A stretch of 64,000 bases of DNA, from contig CAJWBQ010000021.1 of the NCBI GenBank assembly GCA_913020115.1, forward strand, positions 22,771 to 86,770. Direction: 5' to 3'. The notes beneath the pieces were generated by a model. That model was given only the letters and a program-made list of their open reading frames with translations, had not been told where the DNA came from and searched no databases. The stretch is from an uncultured Cellvibrionales bacterium (GTDB lineage: Bacteria; Pseudomonadota; Gammaproteobacteria; Pseudomonadales; Cellvibrionaceae). The translations under genes were made by a program, and so were the position numbers. How positions within the stretch are numbered: the stretch's first letter is position 1; each line of letters starts with the position of its first letter. Below are positions 1 to 8,043 of the stretch, one piece after another.

Positions 1-556
1 CTGCAATATCGCAATCAAGTTGATGAAGAGGCCACTCGCATTCAACTAGCGCTAAGCTATGACTGGTTTGCAAATAGATATCTTGGCCCAAACCCCCTAA
101 GTCTTCAAATGCTTTAAAATCGAAGCTGATATCGTCAGGCGCGTAGTAGGCGGCGTGTCTGGCATAGTCTAATTCTGCCAAGTCTGCGAGCCAAGGATAG
201 TTTGACAGTTCGCTCTTCTCCGCAACTAGTTTTTGCAGAAATTCGGGGAAGCGTCTGCCTAAGTAATTCATGTTGTCAGATGTCGCGTCTAGCGGGTACT
301 CAGCCAAAAAACGCCGTCCACACTGGCGCAAATAGTCTTCGCCTAGTAAATTTAATAAGCGGGGAAAGCTTTGCAACAATACACCGAGTCTAGCGCCCAA
401 AAAGTTATTGCGGTAAACACCTAATCCCTCGTTTGAATTCGCCGTGTCCAGAATGTGCTCTTGTAAGGCATCCAGGTCTGCTTTACCACCGCCACAAGCG
501 TCTGCGAGCGATTGTTGCCACTCTGCGAGAGTTGCTTGCTTGGGTTCAGCTTTCAC
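1..556 (-). CDS. bufC: BufC-like DUF2063 protein, 3' end outside window
   Basis: The first 185 codons of a DUF2063 (HvfC/BufC N-terminal domain) protein, the usual partner of DUF692 enzymes; the family is thought to present the precursor peptide to the enzyme. The family hallmark VYRNN is at residues 47-51, within a helical N-terminal domain. I chose a GTG start at 556 because it lies 11 bp inside the end of bufB (bufB stop at 546-548), the translational overlap typical of these operons. No stop codon is seen, so the protein continues past base 1. A DoxX-type gene often follows in such operons but would lie outside. Family assignment is from recognised motifs; the role is inferred from homologues. 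Confidence 0.85.
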   Translation of the reverse strand, partial: MKAEPKQATLAEWQQSLADACGGGKADLDALQEHILDTANSNEGLGVYRNNFLGARLGVLLQSFPRLLNLLGEDYLRQCGRRFLAEYPLDATSDNMNYLGRRFPEFLQKLVAEKSELSNYPWLADLAELDYARHAAYYAPDDISFDFKAFEDLGGLGQDIYLQTSHSLALVECEWPLHQLDCDIA

Positions 557-1433
557 AGCTAGGCTCTGGAAGCGCATGCAGATACGAAGCGGCTTGCTGA
601 GCTTGCTGAAGCAGCGTACTGAAATCTGGAATGTTGTTGTCCCACTCAATTAGAGTGGGTGTTGCTCCAAAGCGGAGCAGGGCGTCTTGGTAAAGCGACC
701 ACACGGGTTCTGCCACTGGGGCACTGTGGGAGTCGATAAGCATTTGGTCATTTATACTAAAGCCTGCCAAATGAATTTCCTTAACACTGTCGGCTGGCAC
801 CCTATCTAAAAAATCCAGTGCGCTCCAAGCATGATTGTGTTCATTTACATATAAGTTGTTTATGTCGACCAGCAGATTACAGCCGCTGCGAGCAACAAGT
901 TCAGACATGAATTCCCCATCGCTCAATGTGCTGTGCTTGGCCTGAATGTAATTTGTCGCATTTTCTATGATCAAGGCCTGTCCCAAATAATCTTGAACTT
1001 TTAATACTCTATCACTCAGATGTACAAGAGCTTCTTCAGTATAGGGTAGTGGTAGTAAGTCGTGATAGTGTTTTTGCCCTACAGAAACAAACGCTGCATG
1101 TTCCGAAATCCACTGACACTCTAGGTCGCTTGCCAGTGTTTTTAGTGCTTGCAGATAATTCCAATCGATAGGGTCAACACTGCCAAGAGACATGCCTACT
1201 CCGTGGAGAGAGATAGGGTAGCGCTCGCGGATTGCAAACAGTTGATGTCGATCTATACCACCGAGCTTGTCGCCGCTTCGCGACATGAAATTATCACTGA
1301 TGACTTCAAACCAAGGTACGGAGGGCTCATCCCGCAGCACCTCACGCATATGAGGATTGCGAAGGCCGATGCCAGCCCCAAACAGCGCGGCGCTCTTAGG
1401 GGCTTTATGTTTTTCAAAGTTTATCTTGTTCAA
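546..1433 (-). CDS. bufB: Bufferin maturase BufB, DUF692 multinuclear iron enzyme (MNIO)
   Basis: 295-residue TIM-barrel enzyme of the MbnB/DUF692 family, which use a two- or three-iron centre and oxygen to remodel peptide cysteines. Family motifs are present in order: SLHGVG (75-80, H77), SEHAAF (110-115, H112), IENATNYI (156-163, E157), LLVDINNLYVN (187-197, D190), EIHLAGF (219-225, H221), DSHSAPV (234-240, D234 and H236) and LIEWDNNIP (261-269, E263), so all expected metal ligands are kept. The start is a TTG eight bases after bufA; no ATG gives a full-length protein. It lies between the precursor gene bufA and bufC, which fixes its likely job as modifying BufA cysteines, probably to thiooxazoles as in described bufferins. 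Confidence 0.93.
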   Translation of the reverse strand: MNKINFEKHKAPKSAALFGAGIGLRNPHMREVLRDEPSVPWFEVISDNFMSRSGDKLGGIDRHQLFAIRERYPISLHGVGMSLGSVDPIDWNYLQALKTLASDLECQWISEHAAFVSVGQKHYHDLLPLPYTEEALVHLSDRVLKVQDYLGQALIIENATNYIQAKHSTLSDGEFMSELVARSGCNLLVDINNLYVNEHNHAWSALDFLDRVPADSVKEIHLAGFSINDQMLIDSHSAPVAEPVWSLYQDALLRFGATPTLIEWDNNIPDFSTLLQQAQQAASYLHALPEPSCES

Positions 1434-1441
1434 GCTTTGTA

Positions 1442-1732
1442 TTAAGCCTTCTTGGCGGGCTTAACTTTCTTAACAACACCACCAACAATTTTTTCGCAGG
1501 TGCCCTTGGGCACATAAACCCATTCGTTAGGGCTGTTGTTCTCGCTAGCTTGGCCAGCACAGCCATGCTTGCCGTCAAGGGCGCCACAGTCATTTTTACC
1601 GGCCTGGGCAATGCCCGCACACTTTTCCCACGCTTCGGGTTGATTAGGCACAGCATGAGCAAGGGAAACAGTGGTGGCCACACCCAGAATAGCGGTGAAG
1701 GTAGATGCGAGTAATTTATCTGTATTGGTCAT
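1442..1732 (-). CDS. bufA: Bufferin precursor peptide, DUF2282 family
   Basis: 96-residue exported peptide. Residues 1-27 form a signal peptide (hydrophobic [18 protein letters not shown], then AHA cleavage). The mature part has exactly four cysteines (38, 49, 58, 79) in the DUF2282 pattern EKC...AGKNDC...HGCAG...VPKGTCE. DUF2282 peptides paired with DUF692/DUF2063 genes are bufferins, copper-binding ribosomal natural products that protect against copper in the periplasm. The tail (KKVKPAKKA) is unusually basic. I start at ATG 1732; an in-frame ATG at 1744 would add MDPT and cannot be excluded, as neither has a strong ribosome site. Gene order bufA-bufB-bufC with tiny gaps supports one operon. 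Confidence 0.9.
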   Translation of the reverse strand: MTNTDKLLASTFTAILGVATTVSLAHAVPNQPEAWEKCAGIAQAGKNDCGALDGKHGCAGQASENNSPNEWVYVPKGTCEKIVGGVVKKVKPAKKA

Positions 1733-1891
1733 AGTCGGGTCCATGGATTGTGAGTTGTGCCTATTAAGACGAAGCGCTGCCAGTTTTGATTGCATTTATT
1801 GCAAATTTTCTTTGGCATACCTAGCAAACTTCTATGGCAGTGGTAGATCCTCGGTGGATAAATTGGGTTAATTTGGACTTAAAACCCGCGC

Positions 1892-1916
1892 CTGTAGCTC
1901 GAGACTTAAGCTACAG
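1892..1916. terminator. Stem-loop between the SRPBCC gene and bufA
   Basis: CTGTAGCT and AGCTACAG form a perfect 8-bp stem around a 9-base loop, just past the stop of the minus-strand SRPBCC gene. Read on the minus strand it is followed by GCGCGGG and then TTTT, so it may act as a weak terminator shielding bufA from upstream transcription. No canonical U-tract follows directly, hence low confidence. Confidence 0.35.
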
Positions 1917-1935
1917 ATGTGCGATCTGACAAGGT

Positions 1936-2427
1936 TTATGCGGCAATTTGATAGCTATCTTTTACTTTTTCTACTTGGACCTTCACGGCATCTAAAGTGA
2001 CAGGCAGAGAGTTTTCAAGTTTCTTTCGCATAATCATTTTGTGCATCATTTTCCCGAGCAGGCCGAAGCGAATGTCGTAGCTAAAAACCACCTCCAATTG
2101 GCATTTGTTATTAGCCTTTGATGTGAGCCACCAAGAGCTGTGCGCTTGGTGAAGCGGACCTAATGGGGTAACGCTGTAAACAAAACCTGTACCTTCCTCC
2201 CAGCGGGTGATGATCTCATCAATGGCTCCAAAGCCGTCGAGTACGCAGTGACGACCGGCACCCACACAGTTTTCGCCTTTGCCAATAGCATGAGATTCCT
2301 TTACTTGAGGCGCCCAAGCCGACACCGTAGAAAACTCAGCTAGCACAGCCCAAACTTCCTCCTGAGTAGCGTTGAGCTCGATGCGGCTGGTCACACTGTA
2401 AGTACCCTTTAATTTTGGGGATTTCAT
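1936..2427 (-). CDS. SRPBCC (START/polyketide-cyclase-like) family protein
   Basis: 163-residue protein of the SRPBCC fold, a hydrophobic-ligand-binding cavity used by many small cyclases and carriers. The opening stretch (SRIELNATQEEVWAVLAEF) is the typical first strand and helix, and the WWLTSK and VVFSYDIRFG strands fit the later sheet. I chose ATG 2427 over the longer frame (to 2529) because AAGGAC sits seven bases upstream and the family starts here. It diverges from the LysR gene at 2581, which probably controls it. The ligand cannot be told from sequence. Confidence 0.8.
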   Translation of the reverse strand: MKSPKLKGTYSVTSRIELNATQEEVWAVLAEFSTVSAWAPQVKESHAIGKGENCVGAGRHCVLDGFGAIDEIITRWEEGTGFVYSVTPLGPLHQAHSSWWLTSKANNKCQLEVVFSYDIRFGLLGKMMHKMIMRKKLENSLPVTLDAVKVQVEKVKDSYQIAA

Positions 2428-2580
2428 AAGTTTGTCCTTAGTCGTGATGGCTTGGTGTCGTTGGTAAGGCGACTCTATAGTGCGAAAGGCTGATTGGTAA
2501 TTGCCAATTTTTACGCTATGGTGGTGCAAAAATTATCCACTGCTATTACACCCAGCTAAGAATCAGGAGAAACCCGTCAC

Positions 2581-3474
2581 GTGAATTGGGACGATTTGAA
2601 ATTTTTTCTCACCGTGTGCCGGACCGGGTCTATTCGCGCTGCCGCACAATCGTTGGGTGTAAATCACGCTACAGTGTCACGACGAATCAATAATTTTGAA
2701 GAGTCACTGGGCGAACGCCTATTTGAGCGCACGGCTCAAGGCTACGTGCCAACCGCCGCCGCCGACGATATATTTAAAGAAGCTTCAAACTTAGAGGAGC
2801 GTTTAAATGCGGTGGAGCGGCGTGTGGCAGGCAAAGACGCGACCTTAAGAGGTGATATTAAAATCACTTTGCCTGATATGTTTGCTCAAGGTTTTTTGAT
2901 GACAGACTTTGCCGAATTTTGTCGTTTGTACCCTGAGATAGAGCTGGAAATAATTGATTCTACTCGCGCTTTTAACCTCGCCAACCGTGAAGCCGATGTT
3001 GCCTTTCGGCTGTGTGATGAGCCACCCGAGTATCTTGTAGGGCGAAAATTGGCAAATGTACATCGAGCGTGTTACATCTCGAGTGCCCTTGTTCCAAAGC
3101 TGGAAGACTCTACCTGGATGGCCGCACAAAATTGGCTGGGTTGGACCGACAAACTGCGTCGCCCCATTGGAGTTCTAGCGAGAGAATATTCGTCTTTTAG
3201 CTCCAGGCACAAAATTCTCAGTGGTTCGCTTCAAGCGGAGGCCTGTAAGCAGGGCTTGGGTATTGCGCTTCTGCCCTGTTTTTATGGGGAAAATATGGAT
3301 GGCATCACCCGCCTGCCCCCTTATCTGTCTGAACATAAATACGATTTTTGGATATTGAGTCATCCAGACCTGAGGAAAAATGCCAAAGTTCAAACCTTCG
3401 TGCGTTTCATGACAGAGCGGATTTTGGCTAAACGCGCGCTGATCGAAGGGGAGGTTTTTCAGCGTCTGGACTAG
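2581..3474 (+). CDS. LysR-family transcriptional regulator
   Basis: 297 residues: an N-terminal winged helix-turn-helix (about 1-60, with GSIRAAAQSLGVNHATVSRRI as recognition region) and a C-terminal substrate-binding-like domain. GTG start at 2581, preceded by AGGAGA at good spacing. It diverges from the SRPBCC gene across a ~150-bp shared promoter region, the usual arrangement for a LysR regulator and its target. It is a clear paralogue of the LysR at 7103: both begin MNWDD on a GTG. Its stop overlaps the convergent gene downstream at a CTAG. The inducer is unknown. Confidence 0.9.
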   Translation: MNWDDLKFFLTVCRTGSIRAAAQSLGVNHATVSRRINNFEESLGERLFERTAQGYVPTAAADDIFKEASNLEERLNAVERRVAGKDATLRGDIKITLPDMFAQGFLMTDFAEFCRLYPEIELEIIDSTRAFNLANREADVAFRLCDEPPEYLVGRKLANVHRACYISSALVPKLEDSTWMAAQNWLGWTDKLRRPIGVLAREYSSFSSRHKILSGSLQAEACKQGLGIALLPCFYGENMDGITRLPPYLSEHKYDFWILSHPDLRKNAKVQTFVRFMTERILAKRALIEGEVFQRLD

Positions 3475-4487
3475 TCGGCTGGATTGGGAAGTATACCTTC
3501 AGGAATATCAAAGTATGCCAACTGCGAGCGTATTTTTCGGGCATTGAGGCCTTCCCCTAAACGTGGCACTCGGCTCAAGTCAGTTTGATAATTCGCATCA
3601 GTAAACTGGGCCTCAAAATCGGAGTTTGGCCAAGACCAACTATGGCGTCGGACGTGTTTCGACAGCTCTCCAAGTGCAGCAATGCTGTAGCGCCGGCTAA
3701 AACGGCGGTAGTGGCGGTAGGTAAAATTCTCATCTAGGTGTTGATCGCTCAAGTTGATCATTGCGTTCATTAACTCATAGTAAAGCTCATTAATGTCGAG
3801 TGATGCTAGCACTAGGGTTATTGTTTGAGATTGGAGTTCGGGAAGCGATGTATTGCATCCGCTCTGAATGCTTATATCAACAATATGTTTCTCGTTGCCA
3901 TGGGCCTGTAAGTTCTTTAGATGAAACGAAGCGGAATCGTATCGTATATATTCCAAGGCCTGAGAAATTTCCTTAGAACCAAGGGTCTCGTTCTTCGACG
4001 TACTCGCAGGTGCCAATAGTTCTGCGTTTTGCGCCATAAGCGGTAAGTCGTGATGATTGTTGAACGGCGTGCTGTAGCCGTGTCCATCAGCTTCTATCAA
4101 ACGAAATAATTCACGAATTTCATGCTCACGCGCTTTTTTTAAGGCTAAAAAAGCAGTCTGGATAATTTCGGAAGTAGGCAGCTCTAACTCCACTCGCCAT
4201 TTGCGCCCATACACAATCTTGGCGGGTATGGGGCTCGCCGACCGTTTCGCGTAATTATCGAAACCGATGATACCCACTTGCAAATAAAGGCCGCCTTCGT
4301 CTTCACAGGCAAATATGGGATAGCGAGCACTGTAGTCTATGTCTACCAGGAGTGCTTCGAGAGACTCGTGGTTGTGTTGAAATTGCAGATAGTGCTGAGG
4401 AATACAGGCGCGACCGTTGTCCAGCACTACCTCAGGCGCATTGCGTAGGGGAATTTCTCCCAGTCGTAGTGGTGTTTCGTTGTTCAC
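3471..4487 (-). CDS. Conserved hypothetical protein, unrecognised
   Basis: 338 residues that I do not recognise. No signal peptide or membrane segment is seen, so it looks cytoplasmic. The N-terminal part (about 20-130) looks like beta-strands (LYLQVGIIGFDNY, KIVYGRKWRVELELP); a helix rich in K/E/R follows at about 105-135; the C-terminal third is basic and aromatic (FTYRHYRRFSRRYS, HVRRHSWSWP). The start is a GTG at 4487 with a weak AAGGG upstream. It is convergent with the LysR gene, the two stop codons sharing CTAG, and the AraC gene lies upstream on the same strand, so it stands alone as a transcription unit. Confidence 0.7.
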   Translation of the reverse strand: MNNETPLRLGEIPLRNAPEVVLDNGRACIPQHYLQFQHNHESLEALLVDIDYSARYPIFACEDEGGLYLQVGIIGFDNYAKRSASPIPAKIVYGRKWRVELELPTSEIIQTAFLALKKAREHEIRELFRLIEADGHGYSTPFNNHHDLPLMAQNAELLAPASTSKNETLGSKEISQALEYIRYDSASFHLKNLQAHGNEKHIVDISIQSGCNTSLPELQSQTITLVLASLDINELYYELMNAMINLSDQHLDENFTYRHYRRFSRRYSIAALGELSKHVRRHSWSWPNSDFEAQFTDANYQTDLSRVPRLGEGLNARKIRSQLAYFDIPEGILPNPAD

Positions 4488-4620
4488 AGTAAGGAATTGC
4501 CCTTTGGTTTAATAACTGCGAGCACACTAAGGCAGAATTGAAAATTGTTGAAGTCACAACAAATGCACCAGCCATAGGCAAAATTGCACCGTGGATGCGT
4601 CTGCAGTTTACGCTTCGGGC

Positions 4621-5499
4621 TTAAGGCAGGTTTGCGCGACGAACGGTGCCGGCACTTTCATTAAAATGTTTTCTAAAGGCTCGGGAAAAGGCGGCTTCTG
4701 ATTGATACCCGACGCTGTCGGCAACACTCGCCACCCGCTCACCTGCGTGTAAATAAGACCACGCGAGTTGCATCCTCCACCAACTGAGGTATTGAATAGG
4801 TGTCCAACCGCTGGTGTTTTTAAAGGCGTGGGCAAATTGTGTGCGCGACATACCTGCATGTTCGGCCAAATTGATTAAACCCCAAGCGTGTGCAGGCTTG
4901 GTGTGAATGGCGGCCACCGCTTTGGCTATTTGCGGATGGGCAAAAAGAGCGGGCACACCCATGTGGCACTCGTTGCTTTCAATGAAATGCCTTATCGCAT
5001 AAGAAAATAATAATTCACAGAGTCGATTCAACATGGGGTTGGTATTTTTTCGACTGCTTAGGCTTTCGGTCACTATTAAGTTGAACAGGTTGCTGAGCCA
5101 TGAAGTTTGCTCTGTACGCTCAATGACGAATACCGCTGGCAGGCCATTTAATAAGGGTTGATTGCCGCAGTGTAAAAAACACATTTCCCCACACAGCATA
5201 CTGGTGCCAGCTATGTCTTGGGAGTCGGCGATTAGCAGGTGTTGTTGCGCGCCCTGCAATGCTTCAATTGGCTCCATGGTGTGTGGGATTTCTCGTGGAA
5301 AAATCACCAAATCCCCCTCAGACAACGTCCATTCGCCGTGCCCTGGTACGCTTAATAAACAGCGCCCTTGCGTCGCCATATGAAAACAGGTATTGCCTTC
5401 AGAGTGCTGTTTGATTTTCCAATGGCCGCACACTCGAGCGTTGTGATAAACGTTGACTCGTAGCTTGATAAGCTCAATTAGGTCGATAATAGCGGACAA
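4621..5499 (-). CDS. AraC-family regulator with cupin sensor domain
   Basis: 292 residues. The N-terminal half is a cupin-type sensor (GRCLLSVPGHGEWTLSEGD and FPREIPHTMEP), as in regulators of the cupin_6 group. The C-terminal ~100 residues are the double helix-turn-helix of AraC (AGMSRTQFAHAFKNTSGWTP, then VADSVGYQSEAAFSRAFRKHF). It starts with TTG at 5499, supported by GGAG seven bases upstream. It diverges from the carboxymuconolactone decarboxylase-family gene at 5644, its probable target; regulators of this type paired with such redox or detoxification genes often sense small organic compounds. The inducer is not predictable. Confidence 0.9.
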   Translation of the reverse strand: MSAIIDLIELIKLRVNVYHNARVCGHWKIKQHSEGNTCFHMATQGRCLLSVPGHGEWTLSEGDLVIFPREIPHTMEPIEALQGAQQHLLIADSQDIAGTSMLCGEMCFLHCGNQPLLNGLPAVFVIERTEQTSWLSNLFNLIVTESLSSRKNTNPMLNRLCELLFSYAIRHFIESNECHMGVPALFAHPQIAKAVAAIHTKPAHAWGLINLAEHAGMSRTQFAHAFKNTSGWTPIQYLSWWRMQLAWSYLHAGERVASVADSVGYQSEAAFSRAFRKHFNESAGTVRRANLP

Positions 5500-5643
5500 T
5501 TTAGGACTCCAGAGCGCATAATTAGGACTTAGGGGTATTCATAGTACGGTTTTGGCGCGGTATTGTATAGCCAAGTTGCAGATCTGAACGGGTAGGTCTC
5601 CGTATTTTTCAATATCTTTAACGTTTATCTAGGAATACATATT

Positions 5644-6183
5644 ATGTCTTTTACCTTATACACCCCAGAAAATGCACCGGGCAGCGCAAGCGCAGAACTT
5701 GAGAGCTCACAAAAGAGTTTTGGTTTTATTCCCAATCTACACGCTGTATTGGCCGTGGCGCCCGCCGCCCTAGAGGCTTATAAAAGCTTGCATACCTATT
5801 TTTCCCAAACCAGCTTTAATGCCGAGGAATTAACGGTGGTTTGGCAAACTATTAATGTTGAAAACGAGTGTCATTATTGTATTCCTGCCCATACGGGAAT
5901 TGCTCATATGATGAAGGTAGACAGTGCGATTATTGACGCTTTAAACAGCGGGGGTGATTTGCCAAACGCAAAATTGCAGGCGCTCAAGGATACAACCTTA
6001 GCTCTGTTGCGCAAGCGGGGTCACTTAAGTGATGCAGAATTTAGCCAATTTAAAGCTGAGGGCTACGGCAACCAACAAGTGCTTGAAATTATCGTCGGCA
6101 TTGCGCAGAAAACCATAAGTAACTATACGAACCATTTGGCTGATACGCCTGTGGACGAAGGTTTTTTGCAATACATTAAATAA
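5644..6183 (+). CDS. Carboxymuconolactone decarboxylase-family (AhpD-like) protein
   Basis: 179 residues, all-helical CMD fold. The AhpD-like redox motif is present as E-C-H-Y-C-I-P-A-H (ECHYCIPAH, about residues 75-83), with the CxxC and the following histidine of peroxidase-type members, so a thiol redox or peroxidase role fits better than a true decarboxylase. ATG start with AGGA nine bases upstream. It diverges from the AraC gene across a 144-bp region, suggesting inducible expression. No adjacent AhpC is seen, so its partner is unknown. Confidence 0.85.
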   Translation: MSFTLYTPENAPGSASAELESSQKSFGFIPNLHAVLAVAPAALEAYKSLHTYFSQTSFNAEELTVVWQTINVENECHYCIPAHTGIAHMMKVDSAIIDALNSGGDLPNAKLQALKDTTLALLRKRGHLSDAEFSQFKAEGYGNQQVLEIIVGIAQKTISNYTNHLADTPVDEGFLQYIK

Positions 6184-6225
6184 AGCTTGAGGCGCGCTCT
6201 TCGAGCGTGCCTCGTCTGTCCGACA

Positions 6226-6906
6226 CTATTTGTGCAAGTCACCTAAGCCTACCACCGCACTGAGAAAAGCTTCGTATTGAATTTCTGGCGCCAGTGGTGT
6301 GGGGACCAAAATTCCGCGCTGTACAGCGGGTCGCTGTGAAATTTTTTCGTACCAGCCGCTCAACTTTTTATAGTTGCCCAAGGGCAGTGTCTGACCCACA
6401 GGGTTTGTATGACACATATGAATCCAGGGCCAAAACGCGATGTCGGCAATGGAATATTCTGTACCTCCCATATACTCGTGATTTCCCAAGCGGGCTTCCA
6501 GTACCGAAAATTGGCGTAAAACCTCCTTTTGATAGCGCTCACTAACGACTGGAAAGTCATTACTCCAGGCGGCTGTCCAGACGATCAGTTGACCAAAATT
6601 TGGGCCTAAGCCACTCATTTGAAACATGAGTGCCTCCATAACTTTGCTGCGCGCGGCAAAGTCTGTGGGTATTAGCTGACCATTGGTGATCGCCAAATAA
6701 TATAAGATCGCGCCGGATTCACTAAGGGTTACATCGCCGTCTCTAATCACTGGAATTTTTTGGTTGGCATTCATCGCAGTAAACTCTGGGGTTTTTTGGC
6801 CGCCACCTAAGTTAACTTGATGGGCTCGATACTCCACGCCCATTTCTTCGAGAGCGATAGAAATTTTGAGGCCGTTTGCGGTTGCATCTGTGTATAAATC
6901 GATCAT
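6226..6906 (-). CDS. YfcG-like glutathione S-transferase
   Basis: 226 residues. An N-terminal thioredoxin-like GST domain (1-80, with the NANQKIPVI turn and SESGAILYYLA, the glutathione-binding SES) is followed by an all-helical C-terminal domain (WLGG-like MGGTEYSIADIAFWPW). It closely resembles the nu-class enzyme YfcG of E. coli, a disulfide-bond oxidoreductase that lacks a catalytic cysteine or tyrosine; there is no Cys in the active-site region here either. It diverges from the LysR gene at 7103 and is its likely target. Cytoplasmic. Confidence 0.88.
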   Translation of the reverse strand: MIDLYTDATANGLKISIALEEMGVEYRAHQVNLGGGQKTPEFTAMNANQKIPVIRDGDVTLSESGAILYYLAITNGQLIPTDFAARSKVMEALMFQMSGLGPNFGQLIVWTAAWSNDFPVVSERYQKEVLRQFSVLEARLGNHEYMGGTEYSIADIAFWPWIHMCHTNPVGQTLPLGNYKKLSGWYEKISQRPAVQRGILVPTPLAPEIQYEAFLSAVVGLGDLHK

Positions 6907-7102
6907 ATTTTGACGTCTTGTGAGCCGGTGAAGCCGTTCACATACGCTCCTTTGGTGGATGATGATTCAGTATACAAATTGCAGAAATGTTTACTAGGTG
7001 GTAGCTTTGCGTTCTCTTGGCGCAATTTTGCGCCCCCATCTTTAGGCTGTATCCAAGGAAATTTAAACTCGGCCCGCAGGCCATTGAGGTATAGGTTTTG
7101 CA

Positions 7103-7981
7103 GTGAATTGGGACGACATAAAGGTATTTCTCGCCATTGCCAACACCGGTGGACTTAAAAAAGCGGCGCATCGGCTAGGCTTACATCACTCTTCTTGTGC
7201 TAGGCGTATCAATGCCTTGGAATCCAATTTAGGTATTAAGTTGTTTGACCGTTTGCCTGGCGGTTATACCTTGACGCCGGGCGGAGTAGACTTGCTGGGC
7301 AACGCGGAATACATTCAGCAGGGTTTCAATAGCATTGAGCGAGACATTCTAGGAAAGGATTTACGAATTGAGGGAGACCTTTGCCTGACTTTACCCAACG
7401 GTTTTGCCACGCATTTGTTAATGCCTGACCTGGAACATTTTATGGATCTTTATCCCGATATTCACCTCGAGGTGAATATGACGTATTCGCGACGTGACCT
7501 CGCGAGCCGCGAAGCCGATGTTGCTATACGCCACGTTGATAATCCTCCAGACTCTTTGTCGGGCCGGCGCCTCACGCGCATTGCGAAAAGTGCATACGCC
7601 AGTGAGTCTTACTTAGCCGAACACGATGTGATTCAATCGCCGGAATTGTGCCATTGGTTAGGTTGGGGTGACCCCAGTCAGCATTTACGCTGGCCTGAAA
7701 AGCATAAATACCCCTTGGTGCCGGTGCGAGGAAACTTGTATTCAGACGTTATGCAGTTGGCGGCTGTACAGGCTCATATGGGTATTGCGTCACTGCCATG
7801 TTTCATTGGCGACAATGTTGCCGGCGTACAACGTATTCCTAATGCAGAGGCTGTGGCCTACGAGTGGATTTGGGTTTTGGCGCATAAAGATATGGCAAAA
7901 AATGTTCGTGTAAAAGTGCTGATGGATTTTTTGGTGAGGGCCTTTGCAGCGCACAAGTCTCGCTTGACTGGAGTTCTCTAA
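7103..7981 (+). CDS. LysR-family transcriptional regulator
   Basis: 292 residues with an N-terminal winged helix (GGLKKAAHRLGLHHSSCARRI) and an effector-binding domain. GTG start at 7103. It is a paralogue of the LysR at 2581, sharing the MNWDD opening and the READVA...R effector-domain segment. It lies head to head with the YfcG-like transferase gene (196-bp gap) and upstream of the co-directional nhaC gene 62 bp away, so either could be its target; the divergent layout favours the transferase. Confidence 0.9.
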   Translation: MNWDDIKVFLAIANTGGLKKAAHRLGLHHSSCARRINALESNLGIKLFDRLPGGYTLTPGGVDLLGNAEYIQQGFNSIERDILGKDLRIEGDLCLTLPNGFATHLLMPDLEHFMDLYPDIHLEVNMTYSRRDLASREADVAIRHVDNPPDSLSGRRLTRIAKSAYASESYLAEHDVIQSPELCHWLGWGDPSQHLRWPEKHKYPLVPVRGNLYSDVMQLAAVQAHMGIASLPCFIGDNVAGVQRIPNAEAVAYEWIWVLAHKDMAKNVRVKVLMDFLVRAFAAHKSRLTGVL

Positions 7982-8043
7982 TCATTTCGGTGATAGAGTT
8001 TTTTGTCTCGAGAATTATTTTTATTACTAAATTTGGATTCTAA

